A stretch of DNA of 64,000 nt from the NCBI RefSeq assembly GCF_921293095.1, contig NC_060254.1, positions 63,286,069 through 63,350,068 on the forward strand. The letters run 5' to 3'. The notes beneath the pieces were generated by a model. It saw nothing but the letters and a program-made list of their open reading frames with translations. It was not told the origin of the DNA and searched no databases. Position numbers and translations under genes: made by a program. This stretch comes from Ischnura elegans. Taxonomy: Eukaryota > Arthropoda > Insecta > Odonata > Coenagrionidae. Shown in pieces: positions 11,451 through 23,873 of the stretch (positions are counted from its first letter, which is position 1; every line of letters begins with the position of its first letter).

Positions 11451-11988
11451 TCGATTCTCGCTGATTTGTGGCTCTTTTCGGTGGATTAAGGAAAACGCTA
11501 CGTTCTCCGGGTGGGATTTTTCTTTTATCTCAAATAACGACTCGTGAGTGTCCGGAGGGCGGGTGTTTTGTGAAGGAATTTTTTGGGTCTCCTCGGTAAG
11601 AGTAATGGGTTAGAAAAGTTAAGTCGGGGAAGAAATGGATCGCTCTAGACAAAAAAGATGTGGATTTTTTTTAAAAAGGGAAGCTTTTAAAGTTTCCTAC
11701 CCCAAACGATTTCTCGGGAGTGAATTATTGTATCATCAAATGACTTGAATTATTTGGTCATCTGGGCGTAATCAGAGTACTCCGACTTCCGCCGTGATAA
11801 GTGTTCCAGGAAATAAATGGGAGATTCTGCGATAGTTTTTCTGCCAATTTTTTTTCAAAAGGTTGGATATTATCTTTAGACTTTTCTTAGCCAATATCGT
11901 GTTCGTTGAAATCTTTCTCAGCGGCTCTTTTCTCTCACTTTACTTTCAGTTTCTAGACCATCTAATCTCTAATCCTCTGCAAAAGTGT
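11451..11988. other. No gene seen
   Basis: AT-rich sequence; nothing recognised. Confidence 0.4.
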
Positions 11989-11996
11989 GCTAGGGG

Positions 11997-12197
11997 CATA
12001 GGCGGATCCAGGGGGGGGGGGGGCACGGGGGCACGTGCCCCCCCCAGACCCTCAAAAATATGCAAGAATTTTAATACGGTCCCATTATCATTGCATTCGT
12101 TTTGTATTGCGAGGTATCCTTGTGCCCCACCCAGAACAAAATCCTGGATACGGCCTTGCTTGTGCCCCTCCCAAAAAAAATCCTGGATCCGCCCCTG
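11997..12197. mobile_element. hAT-like MITE with perfect 8-bp target duplication
   Basis: The 201-bp element starts CATAGGCGGATCCAGG and ends CCTGGATCCGCCCCTG. The flanks GCTAGGGG (11989-11996) and GCTAGGGG (12198-12205) are identical. The left end carries a poly-G run and a complementary poly-C run, so the 5' end folds on itself. Confidence 0.85.
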
Positions 12198-12205
12198 GCT
12201 AGGGG

Positions 12206-12932
12206 CTAGAATTTTCTGTTATTTTTTAATGACTTCTTTTGGAATTCAGTACTTCACATATTTCTTTTCATGTGGGTACTCGAATAGCTCGTAGGAATGT
12301 TTATTGGATGAATGCAAAGATTTATTCACTGTATTCTGAAATTAAGTTAATTCCGCTTCATAAAACCGCGCACGAAAAATTTAATCCAAGATCAAAATCA
12401 AATACATTAGGAGCAAGAGGCGGGCGAACTTAGGGTGTTACACGGATTTTACAGGGAATAGCTACTGAGCCGCTGTAGACTCGGAGACTGGGTACCAGGC
12501 TGGGATTGATTGATCAATAAATAATAGATTCATTTTGTAGGTACGCTAAGAACGACACCTTAGACTAGCACTATACAGAGCAACTTGGTTATTGCGGTCT
12601 CGGCCGTATCGTCAACACGGATATAACGTCATTCGTTCCTAAGTTCCGCCAAACTTGAAGTGTCAGCATTAGGTAAAACCTCGGATTTATGGTCAATACA
12701 TTCCAAAACCTCGTATATAGCGTAAAAAAAACCGGATTCAAGCATCAAAGGACAGTCCAGAAGAAAATTACAGATTTATTTCATTGGTAGGACTTAATTT
12801 AAACATGGCAGTAATTTTAAATTTTTATGATCATAACGTATTTAGCCTTTACTTAAACTTTACTCCAATAATCTCATTAAAGTAAATATTTCATGAAAAA
12901 TCGTAACTTTTTATTTCTCTTGTGTTATTGAT
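12206..12932. other. No gene seen
   Basis: AT-rich sequence up to the Harbinger element; nothing recognised. Confidence 0.4.
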
Positions 12933-13127
12933 TAAAGGCTCCCACACACCTAAGCGGCCGCGGTGGCGGACTAGGCCGCGCGGCAGATACGCCCGCTAAG
13001 CGGGCACCACTGTGCACACACCTAAGCGGCCACACCTACGGAAATGCTGCACTTAAACCGAGAGCGATAAACCGACGAACTCCGACCATTCTCGAGGTGG
13101 ATCTTTATCCAGCAAGTCACTTGTACA

Positions 13128-14596
13128 ATGGAGGTGAATAATAGTTCTGATATTGAAGAGGAAGCAATACTATTAGCCCTGTTAATCGACGAAGAGCGAA
13201 GGCACAGGCTTTTTGATTCTTACCAGCTTCGGTCATACTTTAATGAGCAGTTTACAAAATTGCGATATCTATTATAGAAAGAAGCATCGAATATGGATTC
13301 ATGAAATAAATCTTTCTCGAGAGGAGGAAGGAGAACTTCACTCCCTCTACAAGAAGCTAAGGGAGCTTTATTTATTCTTTCGAATGGATTTAGAATGCTT
13401 TGACCAGCTTCTGCATGCTGTGAGGCACGATATCACGAAGCACTTCACTACTGTCGGCGTGAAAATGATGTGCCGCTGTACTTTGCCAATTTATATCTGG
13501 ACTTCTGTGCATGCCATAATAATGAATAATGTGTCACTTTAAAGAAAATTTTATTCTCAATTCTAATTATTTTTTTATTTTATGAAAAATTAAAAATGTA
13601 GACACGCGAGTACAATAAATGACTCAACATAAAATCAGCCGTTTTGTCAACTTCATGAACTTTGTAACTCAACCTAGGGAAAACTACAGCGTCTACAACA
13701 TTCATCTTCCACAATATGTTGCAAACATGATTATAGATTAATTAAGTGGCCTTTGCGAAGTTTTAAAACGCATATTTTGTTGTCAAATAACGAAAATGTT
13801 TAAACATTATATGTAGTCCTACAGTTTACCCAGAAAGAAAAAATAAAATTGATAGAAACACGTCTGACTTTATTTTCAATTTTTCTATGATCCAAAAATA
13901 CATGATTTTTATGTAGAATAGATTATGTATGGGCATTAAAAATACGCCGGAGGCGTTGACGTTGCCACGTCTTGCTCGCTAAATTTTACTTCCTGGTAAC
14001 CAGCACAGGTCTGGCGCGGCCCCGTTTGGCAAAATGACATTAATAAAAGTTATTGACATTCACAAATATAAATATTGTTATAAATTATGGATCATAGAAA
14101 ATTTTCAAAAAATTAGAAGTGTTTCTATCAATTATATTTTTTCTTTCGGGGTAAACTGTAGGACTAGATAGTGTTTAAACATTTTGTTATTTTGCAACAA
14201 AAAATGCGTTACAATAATACGCAAAAGCCATTTTATTAATGTACATTAATGGTTGCAACTTTTTGTAGAAGATGAATGTTGTTGACGTAGTAGTTTTCCC
14301 TAGGTTGAATTACAAAGTTCATGAAGTTGGCAGAACGGCTAATTTTATGGTGTGCGGAGTCATTTATTGCACTGGCACGTCTACATTTTTTATTGTTTCA
14401 TAAAACAAAAAATAAATAAGAATTGAGAATAAAATTTCCTGTAAAATGACGTATTACATATAATTATGGCATGCACTGAAGTCCAGATATAAATTTGCAA
14501 AGTACAGCGGCACATCATTTTGACGCTAACAGTAAGTACCGAAGACCTATAGGACCAACAGAGCGTCTAGCAGTTGCACTAAAATCGAAAAAATAG
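13128..14596 (+). pseudogene. Harbinger transposase N-terminal fragment, frameshifted and interrupted
   Basis: An ATG at 13128 opens with MEVNNSSDIEEEAILLALL, an acidic leader usual in HARBI1-like transposases. A frameshift between 13213 and 13270 moves the frame to the one encoding HRIWIHEINLSREEEGE, then LYKKLRE, then FRMDLECFDQLL. These match the conserved WVHPI..R...GEF..LY..LR....FF.YFRM....FD.LL pattern of this family. The frame runs to HFT at 13449, where a 1,082-bp element was inserted. After it, 14537-14593 encodes YRRPIGPTERLAVALK, the next conserved block, before a stop at 14594. The DDE catalytic region is missing. The product would have bound the Harbinger ends and moved the element; this copy cannot. 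Confidence 0.8.
13451..14532. mobile_element. Foldback (long-TIR) element nested in Harbinger, TA target
   Basis: The 1,082-bp insertion starts CTGTCGGCGTGAAAATGATG and ends with the inverse of CTGTTAGCGTCAAAATGATG. The two arms are about 450 bp each (13451 to about 13900, about 14077 to 14532) around a spacer of roughly 180 bp. The flanking dinucleotides are TA (13449-13450) and TA (14533-14534). Removing the element and one TA restores the transposase frame between HFT and KYRRP. A TA target and long inverted arms point to a Tc1/mariner-mobilised MITE. It has no open frame of note. Confidence 0.85.
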
Positions 14597-15849
14597 TAGA
14601 AGAATTAAAATATCAGTCTATTTATGTACTTCACTCGCTAGCTACGCTAAATGAAATAATGTTATTGAAATCGTGCACAAAATTATGATTTTTGAAAGCA
14701 TTATTTTCTTCTGATGGACTATTCGTATATGCCAATACAGATATAATTAAAATACCAATATTTTGAGTGTAATAAAAAGCAAACTTTTACTAGGTTAAAG
14801 TATTAGGCTAACATTTACTTTTGTCAAAAAACCTTTCAAAATTTCATCATTTTGTTTGATTGATGGAACTGGGGATTGGGTTCCTAAATGAATTACTGTA
14901 AACAAATACCAGAATATTTAAATTTAAAGACTTTTATTCATTTAAATGGTTAATCGTTTAATGAACAATACATTTACGATTTGCAGTAACTTCCTAGACC
15001 TAATGCGCTTATATTTGCAGACTTAAGTTTAAATAAGAGGAAACCGAGATATGGATACATTTTATGGCTCATTATTTTTAAACATCAGCCTCAATATAAA
15101 CCTCTTCTGGTTTATGAATGTTTTCGTAAATAAAGGTACCTACATAGTAAATAAATACGTAGGTACTTCATGGTTCCAATGGTCTATACAAAAGCGTTGT
15201 ATTTTTACGGCTAATTGGTCTCTGATGTTTCAATCCTATATTTTTTCTATAGAAGCGTCTTCTAGCATATTTGAGCATTTGCTTCACACACATTGTTAAT
15301 TTCAGGTAACTAAAATATTGAAATGGCTCAGGCTCGCGAGCGATTTTCAAAAGACAAAAAAGACTTCAATTGGCAAGTAATGCATGCGTTCTTTGATCTT
15401 TTATAAACCGCAAATTGAATTATTTCAATTATGAATCATCATCGGAGAAGGTACCTGGACAACCAATTTTTAGGGCTACAATGGGTCGAAATATACTTAA
15501 AATTTTCCTCATGTAATTGTCTTCTGATGATTACAAAAAAACTCAGAAGCAAAGTCTATGTCATGCAAATGTTAACAGACACATATTTAGACCGTTTCGT
15601 GTTTGCGTAGCCCTATTTCGCCAAGGCAATCCATTGGAAAATTGAAACTTTGTAGGCGTGAGCAAACGCGGCCTGCGGCCAAACTCGACAGGTCGCGTTC
15701 GGCCGCCACCGCGGCGGCCAACCGCTGCACAGGCCGCGGTCGCGCCCGCTAGGCCGCTCTGGTGTGTGTGAAACCATTGAACGCTATATTGATAGTTGGC
15801 CGCGTACCGCGGCCGCCACCGCGGCCGCTCAGGTGTGTGGGAGCCTTAA

Positions 15850-16934
15850 TTAGTTTAATAACCCTTTTATAGTGTCACTCTGATTTAGCGTTAAATATTA
15901 ATTGTGTGGTCCCTTAAATGACGTTATAACCAAGTTATACTGTGTTTTTAGGGCCGAGAGAAACGATGAATTAGAGAAATATTTTGCGCAGCGGATACTT
16001 CGGTTTTGTTTTTCTCCCTGAACAATAATGGACTTCAACAGATGTTTTAACTCTCTCCCAAGGCTCAAATACTACATTTTTGTATTCTCGTGTAGGTTAA
16101 CGGCTAGTGCTAGTGTATGGGTGTATTTAGTATGGTTACTCATTGCGTGAAGATTCCTTAGTGATTTCTCTCAGGACGGGTAGATTTAGTATCAGACGAT
16201 AATTAGTGGATATAATTATTTTATCAAAGTACACACGAAAAGTTTCGCTCTTAATTCTGAGACTTGGTAACGGTGGTACGTCCTTAAGAGAACAAATGAT
16301 TATAAAGAGAATTTTGGGGTAGTTTTTGACCGGCGGAGAATCGCAGGGCGGAGAAAGAATAGTTGCTTTGTAATAGACCTTTTTATTGAGCTCCCGACGC
16401 CATTGAGTCCTCAGCTGAATGTCACGTCAAACGGATTATTTGAGATGAAACGCTCTTAAAATGGAATTCGAGCTGGAAATAAGGCTTCCATAATTCACGA
16501 CCGCTGTTAGCTTTTGACCATAGTTTCGTGGGATGGAAATTAATATTCCAGACACCATTTCTTGGGAGTTCACCGGAGGGAGCAAATTGGAAAGAAAGGT
16601 CTTTCGTAATTGAATTGAGGCAGAGGTTGATTTCCACTCTCTGATACTTATTTGTATTTTTATTTTCAATTCAATAAAAGGGCTGTAAATTGAAGAAACT
16701 CCTGGTGGTTTCAAAAAGCGTTTTCTAGTGGAGAGTCAAAAGTGAATATAAGTGCTATCCTCCTCTTTTCTTCTTTATCTTCGACCTTTCTTTGTCTGCG
16801 TTTTCCACTCTTACCCTATTGTTATTATTATTACATAAATTGTTACAAGTCGACCATGAAGTCGGGTGGTAACATAAAGTCAGGAAGTATATTAAGACAA
16901 AATATAAAATGTAAAGTACAAAAAAAATTTTAAA
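15850..16934. other. No gene seen
   Basis: AT-rich intergenic DNA. Short open frames (up to 92 codons, minus strand 16436-16714) show no domain. Confidence 0.4.
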
Positions 16935-17400
16935 AGCCCTCAAAATACTATTTTTTACACAATACATGTCCCCATGTACTTACAAAGCACCAAATCAGCA
17001 AAAAACAATACATGACTACATTTACATTGCCTTCAACATCCATTTTTACACAATAATATACGAAGACCAAAGTTAAAAAAAACAAGAAACACCAAATTAA
17101 AAAAATATACGTTTGTAAAGCCCTCAAAATTCAATTTTATTTATACTATTGATAAATATAGTGGCGTTAGTTGGGAAGGGCTAAAAAAAAATTTCCTCCG
17201 GTAAACCATTCCAGTCCTCTACCCCCGAGTGAAAAGTGAAATTATCTGAAATATCTGGGTTACTGTGATTCAAACAGAAATAGCAGAAAGTTTTCATATT
17301 TTCCCTCATTTATGCAGTTTTAAGCTGTAAAATAATTGGGTTTAATAAGATTATCAGGCGTAGTACCCTGTCTTTTTCAATTTTGACCCCAATTTTTGAC
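16935..17400 (-). pseudogene. Probable LINE ORF2 C-terminal remnant (jockey/CR1-like)
   Basis: On the minus strand around 17200-17260 the translation reads FHSGVEDWNGLPEEIFF, which matches the xDWNxLPEEI motif near the end of ORF2 in CR1, jockey and I-type elements. An AT-rich 3' UTR-like stretch follows toward 16935. No reverse-transcriptase domain is visible upstream. The call rests on one motif. Confidence 0.4.
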
Positions 17401-19220
17401 ATCCCCTACGGCCTCTGCCTTATTGTCCTGTAGTCGAATGTTAAATGCGATTCTCTGAAAGGTTACGAATTTGAAGTAACCACTTAGCCAGTTCTTCAGT
17501 TATTCGAATTCAATACTTATTTATGTTTTAGTAAAAATAATTTTAATATTATCTACTTACTCTGTAAATGAATCCAGGTCCTAAGTCATAAATAGTGACC
17601 TTACTATGGTTTTATCCACCATTATTGTGCTGTGGACCAACTAGAATCCAGGCTAGACCTATCGAGCACCGTTAGATTATGGCATTGATTTTCAACTCGC
17701 TCGGGACTTGATAATGCTCAGGCCGTGGCTATGATTACGGTTTATAGTGAACTTATATGTTTTTTATAAACTTATAGGGTTATAACTTGGGTAAAAATGG
17801 AGTCATTCGATCAGACTGGGCAAAGTAATTTATTGAAAGTATTCGGTCGACAGAAGGGAAAAATAAGCTATGAAGAATAAAAATTTTCCCCATTTTTTGT
17901 AAAAAGGCTGCATGTAAAAAATCTCTTCTTGTATCTTTATTGCTTCACGTGGTATGTTTTTGCCTCATGTCGTATTTTATGAAAAATATTTATAGTATAT
18001 TTAAGCTAATTTTTAGAGTGGCTAGCATTGCATTATATTTGAGGATGATAGCTTCCAAAATATTGTTTTAACCACTGAAGCTACCTAAGACATCTTCATT
18101 TTTGTCACTTAAGTTGTGAATTTAAGAAATTTTAATTATATTTATAATATAAATAAATTATTTACTAAAAATAAATAAATTATTATCATTCAGCCATCCT
18201 CTCCTAATTTTATTGAAAAAGCGCAAGGTTTTCTGCCCACTTTTTATGATTTTCGTAGTTAATTAGTATCATTCAAGGAGATAACCCCTCATTCAGAGTA
18301 ATAAAGCATGTAATAAAGTGTAAATACCAGAGTGTTAATAGAAACGAACACGCGAGGCCGCGACGCGGTGACCTCCTGGACAGAAGTCGGTGACGTCATC
18401 AACTCATCTGCGAAAGGGTTAATAGTGTCAATTTTTCTTCGCCAATAGATCGAGAAGTAGGCCAAGGATTAAAAACTGGAAGAAATTTGGGCTTCTTTTA
18501 TTTTTTAAAATTTCTCATTATCGATAATTTAAAAAATTGGCGAAGGAGCCCATTAATTTTGACGCCCAACGTTTTATCCTTGGACACAGTATTCCTCGTT
18601 CTTCACCACATGTCGGAAGTCTCCTTCCTCCATTGCAGATGCATTTGACAAAGCACCACGTACCCGATATTCCTACCCTTCCCCGGCGTGACTGTCGCGA
18701 CCTTTTGTCTTCCTTCCCGAGACCCCACAAGCGCAATCAAAACCTCACTCCTTACATCCCGATCTATAAATCCCCCTCCATGTCCCAATCATCATCTTCT
18801 ACTCTTTCATTGAAATGCGAGGATGAAAAGTTGTCCAGACGTTGCCTTATTAACGACAAACTGGTCGAAGTGTTTTTATTAAGCCTTTAAAATATGAGAG
18901 CCAAGGTTCGAAAACTGATGCTCATGAAGTTTAAGATCGTAAATACTACCTCAGTTTGGATATTATGTCAAGTTCTTGTCTCTACCTTTGCTCCCTCCAT
19001 CAAAAGTAAAAGTGTACGAAATACATGTCATTCTGTTGATAGGTCTTATTGTAAATTACGAAATATATGTTCATTTTATAATGTAATATACTCTGCGTAT
19101 GCAGAGGTGTTTAATAAGACACTGAAAAAAGCGAAGAGAGAAACTTTATATAAGAGAGAAACTTTATATATAAGAAGCCTCAAGTACTGACAATAAAGTG
19201 ATATGGTCACTTAGCATTAA
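17401..19220. other. No supported gene
   Basis: AT-rich sequence. An open frame of 117 codons at 18537-18890 (plus) is serine/proline-rich, with no recognised domain. A short duplication GAGAGAAACTTTATAT occurs twice near 19136-19170. Confidence 0.35.
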
Positions 19221-19222
19221 TA

Positions 19223-20127
19223 TTAGGTGCGCAACTAAGTTCCGCTGTTTTTTGAACGAAAATACAACTTTATCGTGAAAAAAAGGTCGTAAATGAATCA
19301 TTCAAAGTATTGTCCATCGGTAGCTAAGACTTATCCCCATCAATTTGGCAGAGGCCAATACCGCAACGGTAAAAGTGTTCATTTTTTGAGGCTACCCACG
19401 AATCATGTCATTTTTTGGTGTCTTCGTATGAGCGCAACTACAGATCAGCCAGACCATGTGCCATATAACAGAACAAGTAATAATCGGACGGCGTAATATC
19501 TGGGGAATACAGCGGGGAGGTCGGGAATTTTCATTTGAGGGTTTACATGTAGGTTTTAACAGGTTTTACAACGCGGAGTCGAGCGTTGTCAAGCTGTAGA
19601 CTCACTTAGAATCATAAGGAATCCAAGTTCCTTGCTTTTGCATAAATCCCAACGCATCCAATCGCTTGGAAATGTGGGTGGGTAACTCCAAACGCAAGCT
19701 CTTCTTAATTTTGGTACTGATCCTCATCAAGCAATGCCTCCAATTCAGCGTCTTCGAACGTTTTTGGTCTTCCTTCGCGTCAGCATTGAAATGACCATCT
19801 TTGAAGCGACGGAAGCAATCACGGCACGTTGTTTCACTTAAAGCAGCATCTCCGTAAACTTTTTGGAGCTCTCGATGCACTTCAGCCTCTATTTCTTTGA
19901 ATGAAAGAGGAAAATAAACACTCCCCGCAAATGACGGTTACCTAGCACGATCCTGGACATTTTCACTCAACAATAAGGATATGACGCTAAAAAAAAACTC
20001 GCCATTGTTGTCGTGTGGCTTGTTTACCAGATGTCTAACCTTGAATCGTGACGTTTCCGATGCGTCAAAATCGACCACTAATCACTGCTAGAGCCATCAA
20101 ACAGCGGGAACGTAGGTGCGCACCTAA
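19223..20127 (-). mobile_element. mariner (Tc1/mariner) element, internally deleted
   Basis: The 905-bp element is bounded by inverted repeats beginning TTAGGTGCGC. The two ends share about 27 bp with a few mismatches, running into CCGCTGTTT. A TA target duplication is on each side (19221-19222 and 20128-20129). A full-length mariner is near 1.3 kb, so about 400 bp are missing from the middle. The transposase remnant lies on the minus strand. Confidence 0.92.
19298..19960 (-). pseudogene. mariner transposase remnant (DD34D family)
   Basis: The start codon is at 19958-19960 and the stop at 19298-19300. The N-terminal helix-turn-helix region is clear: VHRELQKVYGDAALSETTCR, then RRFKDGHFN, then the linker block HISKRLDALGFMQKQGTW. 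The protein then jumps to LDNARLRVVKPVKTYM, where the second catalytic Asp of the triad lies (DNARPHV block). YSPDITPSDYYLF follows, which carries the third Asp, then the C-terminal HGLADL and SYEDTKK blocks. The stretch holding the first catalytic Asp has been deleted (about 130 codons). A stop near HSKK and several later stops and frameshifts add further damage. It is not functional. About 220 codons remain of about 345. Confidence 0.9.
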
Positions 20128-20149
20128 TATTTAGATGATACAATCCAAA

Positions 20150-20570
20150 ATTTATTTCTCAATGAATTTAAGAAACCTCTGCTGTGACATTGGTATATTG
20201 GCGAAATAAAATGTTAAGGTTGGTAATAATAGCGCGGAAGCGTGGTCAAAGAGACAAAGATGAAAAAGTTAAAGGTGACGTGAAGAAAAGACGAAAAAAT
20301 ATAGACTATAGGGAGTCTTTGTCGCGATAGGAAGCTATAAGTATGTAGTGAAACCTGCTATACTTAGGGAAAAATCAATAGATGTATAAAATTTGTTATT
20401 AACGTTTGAAAGGGAAGAGCGACAGGGATAGGCGTCGGATTAAAGGCGTAGAAAAATTAACGATGAATGTGATGTCGAAGCATTATGTACATATTAAAAG
20501 TTTAGCTGATTGGAGAATTGAGTGCAGGCTTGCGTTAATCAATCATAGGATTGATAACATTTGATAATGA
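20150..20570 (+). pseudogene. Possible LINE 3' tail, highly diverged
   Basis: A 20420-20565 frame ends in KHYVHIKSLADWRIECRL and then a 3' sequence TAATCAATCATAGGATTGAT. In position and wording it resembles the MKRLAEKRKDWR..AGGATTGTTGAC end of the LINE at the window start. The similarity is weak. Confidence 0.3.
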
Positions 20571-23505
20571 CGATGACCGTGGGAAATGTATGCGGATAGT
20601 GATAGTTTTTAATACGAGAAAAGATTTATTTATAGTTCATAATGGCTGTGATTCTTGATTTGTAACTTAATTTCTCTGAATACCTTTATTTGTCTGTCTA
20701 AAGTTTTAATGTTTGAGTATTATTGTTAGTCAGAAAGCGTAAAAATTTACACATATTATTTTACAGACTGATTTTAAAAGATAAATCCATGGCCATTTTT
20801 ATTATGAGAAGAACCTTGAGACTTGATATGACCAAATGCATTCTTTGCACCTCAAGCGCCCTCTTCCGGGTACGCCCAAATACGAAAAACACTTTTATCT
20901 CTTTTGTTTTTGAATACTTTAAGTATTAATCGGGTAGTTAATAGAAGTGTGTTATATTTTGTCATTATTTTAACTAAATTAGTTGCAAATATTAATTTAA
21001 CATACAAAAATAAAAATCGAAGATGATTTTACATACTCGTGAGATTGAAGCTTAGATTTTTAAACTCTCACCTTGACTCAAAATAGTGCCAACCCCGTTT
21101 TAAACTTATTCTACTGCTGCTAAGTTTTGAATTTCATTTTAAGATTTACGGCATTCACCTTATCTAAGCCCATGATATTCACTTAAGTATAAGTTGCAAG
21201 CATGAAATGTTTTAAGGGATCAACATTCTTCCGCTAAAGTTATTCTGATTCACGTGTGCTTGCAAAAATTATTTATTGTGGAATTAAAATTTGGCTTATT
21301 GCTGAAACGAAACTTCAATGAATTTTACTCTTTGAAACTTCAATGTTTCCCTCATTCTGAGAGTGGATAATTTTCTAAGCTTTGCGCAGTGCCTTTAGGA
21401 TACGAAAGTGAAAATTCCGGTATTTATATTAACTGGACAAGGTTGTCGAATTAAACTTCCTTGTGTGGTAAAAACGTTGCGTAGAGATTATGTAAATGAA
21501 AAAACGAGCATCAGAAATCTAGAGGATAATCCTTTTCAGAGTATCACTATTAGCATATAGAATTTCTGGCGTTGGAGTTACCCCTAATGCCCTTGGATTA
21601 CTATTAGACTTAAATACGTTGCGAAATTACCCTTGAAAATCCTAATTGAGATTAGGGAAGCAGATGTTAAATAAATGACGCATATTCATTTAGTGCGGAA
21701 TGAGATTTTTTTAATAATATAATTTTTTACAGGTTCCTTAAAATTGAATTGGTACGCGTGTCAAAATTACCTCTGAGCGTGTTTTTTTTTATCTCCTGGT
21801 CCTTTAATGCGTTACCTCTCACTGTGTGGTATTGGAAGTTTTATGTTATTTATCACCATAATTTAAAACATTTCTTAGAATGAAAATTTACGTTTTCAAA
21901 TTTCAATGATTACATATTTTATTGTCATATAGTTATAATCAACCTAAAGGTAATGCGTGAATATGTAAATATTTTTCTGAAACTCAACTATTGACTACTT
22001 CTGAGATATTTCATTGGAGCTACGAATCGTTTTTAGCCCTTAATTTGAATCGTTTTATTTTTGACCTAGTAACCTACTAAATTTAAAATATCATTTCATT
22101 AACAATGACTCGGTCCGACCTTTCAAATTCTCAACAATCGAGCAACGGTAGAATATATTTTGTTCCTGTAAGAATCAACTTTTTCTGTTTATATTGCTTA
22201 AGTAGAAATATGTAAAGTAATTTGCATATCAAGAGGTGATTTACTCGCGTGTCGTCATAAAAGTTAAATATTTTCAGGTGTGGGAAAATGTTAATGAAAA
22301 CGTAGTGATGGGTATTTAAATGCATAAAGTACGTACTCTTTGAACATATTTTTTATGATTCCTTTGGAAGTTACGATAAAAGATGTTTTCATTCAAGCAT
22401 ATAAAATGCATATTCTTCTGTCCGTATTTTTATCGAGTTCTATATTACCGACAGTTGTAAACTTATATTTCACACTCCTTCAAGTTTATTGGTCATTCCA
22501 CCAAGTGTACGAACAACTACTTACAATCTGAATTCTCTCCCATTGTCAATTTCAAGGCCATTGCTTCACGATTTTTCCTTCTATTTTTTGATGTCTTCAC
22601 GTGGAAGCTATTACGCAATTTTCGCGTGTATCACGAAGCTCATGCATCTTGTTGTGGTCGGATTTTATTTATAGCGGTAATGTAGAACATCATATTCTGC
22701 GGTGAATTGGTACGCTACGAGAAGTCCAATTTAATCCGTTTCACACCCCGGTGGGAAATATAGACAACGAAAAATTCATTCATCGCTTAATCGCACGTGA
22801 TGTGATGTATTTCATCCCTTCTATCGAGTTCCCGTCTGTTGTGTAATATCTTGGGACTTGAAATCCAACCTTATGGACATCAGCTGAGAGCGTTGAAGTC
22901 TCTATACCATCCTACCTTTATTTTGAGCTGCTGCCGTGGTTACTCCACTGTAAGTCTCCGCAAATCGTCCTTCCCCTTGCGTCTTCCGGATAGACGAGGA
23001 ATGAAGACGACCAACAAGAACACGAGTGTCGGCCTAGAGGGTATGGGTTACGTACGATAGCTCATTGGATGACGTGGATAGGCCGCAAATCCCTACCGCC
23101 CCGCGGTGACCGCAAGAATATTCAATTGCAGATTATCCCTTGCCGCTCTATCGCGAAGGGATTTTTATCTAGGAGGAGAGAGCAGGAAGAAACAGAGGAT
23201 TATCCCTCCTTTATTCCCCGATCCTCTTCATCGGAAAATCCTCTAAGCGTTTACCTCACCCGCTTCGAGACCGTTACCGTAGGAAGAGCGGACTGCAATC
23301 GCTCGCTCCGATCCTTAAGATTTTTTTTCATGCTATTTTCTCACGGCGTCTCCGCTAAAATCTCATCCTCCGTCGGCATCGGATAGGCGGTTTTTCGATT
23401 CGACCTTGTGCCTTGATCTTGTCCCATGCGTATCCTTCCCCACTCCCCGGAGCTGCCTGCCGGCTTGGCGTCAGTGGTCGGGACAGGGCGGTTCCTTAAG
23501 GCGTG
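20571..23505. other. Intergenic, no gene recognised
   Basis: Mostly AT-rich. From about 22900 to 23400 it becomes GC-richer and a 105-codon plus-strand frame (23069-23386) opens, but it has no recognised domain. This may be the upstream regulatory region of the gene that starts at 23.8 kb. Confidence 0.35.
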
Positions 23506-23509
23506 GTGG

Positions 23510-23765
23510 CGATGCTGTTGCCGCGGTGGGGTGGGGTGAGGTTTCGGGTGGGGGAGGGGGGATAGAGGTGTGGTGGGGGTGGGAGGAATAGTAGTATAGT
23601 CTGCGGAGGATGCAGCTGAAAAAGGAAGAGGTGTCTGTGGGGGAGGGGGTGGGGAGCGATGGTCCAGGAGGGGTCCGGTGGGTGGGGGAGGGCTAGCGGA
23701 ACGTCCCGGAGGGGAAGGGGTTAAGAGGAGTATTGGAGGGGGGCAGGTGGGATCTCGCTGCCCCC
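23510..23765 (+). promoter_or_regulatory. G-rich upstream tract of cuticle gene 1
   Basis: Dense runs of three to six G on the plus strand (for example GTGGGGGAGGGGGTGGGG near 23640) end just before the TATA box at 23773. The spacing would allow G-quadruplex formation. A regulatory role is inference from position. Confidence 0.45.
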
Positions 23766-23772
23766 GCTCGCA

Positions 23773-23780
23773 TATATAAA
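23773..23780 (+). promoter_or_regulatory. TATA box of cuticle gene 1
   Basis: TATATAAA sits 27 bp before a TCAACA initiator-like site (A at 23800) and 95 bp before the start codon. This gives a predicted 5' UTR of about 68 nt. Confidence 0.8.
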
Positions 23781-23867
23781 GATCCCGCGAGGAAGACTCA
23801 ACACCGCATTTTGCGATAATCTGCTTTGCTGAGGATCCTAACGAGGACTACCCAACACAAATCCACC

Positions 23868-23873
23868 ATGAAG
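23868..23873 (+). CDS. Cuticle gene 1, exon 1 coding part (Met-Lys)
   Basis: ATCCACC precedes ATG AAG, and the donor GTAGGC follows directly. The exon encodes two residues only. Joining to 26138 in phase 0 gives MKHLAVICLLFAVASA, a textbook signal peptide. This is the usual arrangement in insect cuticle genes. Confidence 0.85.

Larger units (their letters stand above)
12936..15846 (+). mobile_element. PIF/Harbinger DNA transposon, defective, 2.9 kb
   Basis: The terminal inverted repeats start AGGCTCCCACACACCT and continue into GCGGCCGCGGTGGCGG (left 12936-12969, right about 15813-15846). The target duplication is TAA on each side (12933-12935 and 15847-15849), the TWA site used by PIF/Harbinger. 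The subterminal regions are unusually GC-rich and repeat CACACACCTAAGCGGCC (12945 and about 13015). Inside is a Harbinger transposase fragment broken by a nested foldback (13451-14532). The right half, about 14600-15640, is AT-rich and holds no transposase, so the catalytic domain is lost. Confidence 0.88.

Noticed and set aside
15051-15299. 82-codon frame inside the Harbinger right half as the second (Myb-like) Harbinger protein
   Set aside because: The peptide is hydrophobic and AT-codon-driven, with no Myb/SANT tryptophan spacing.
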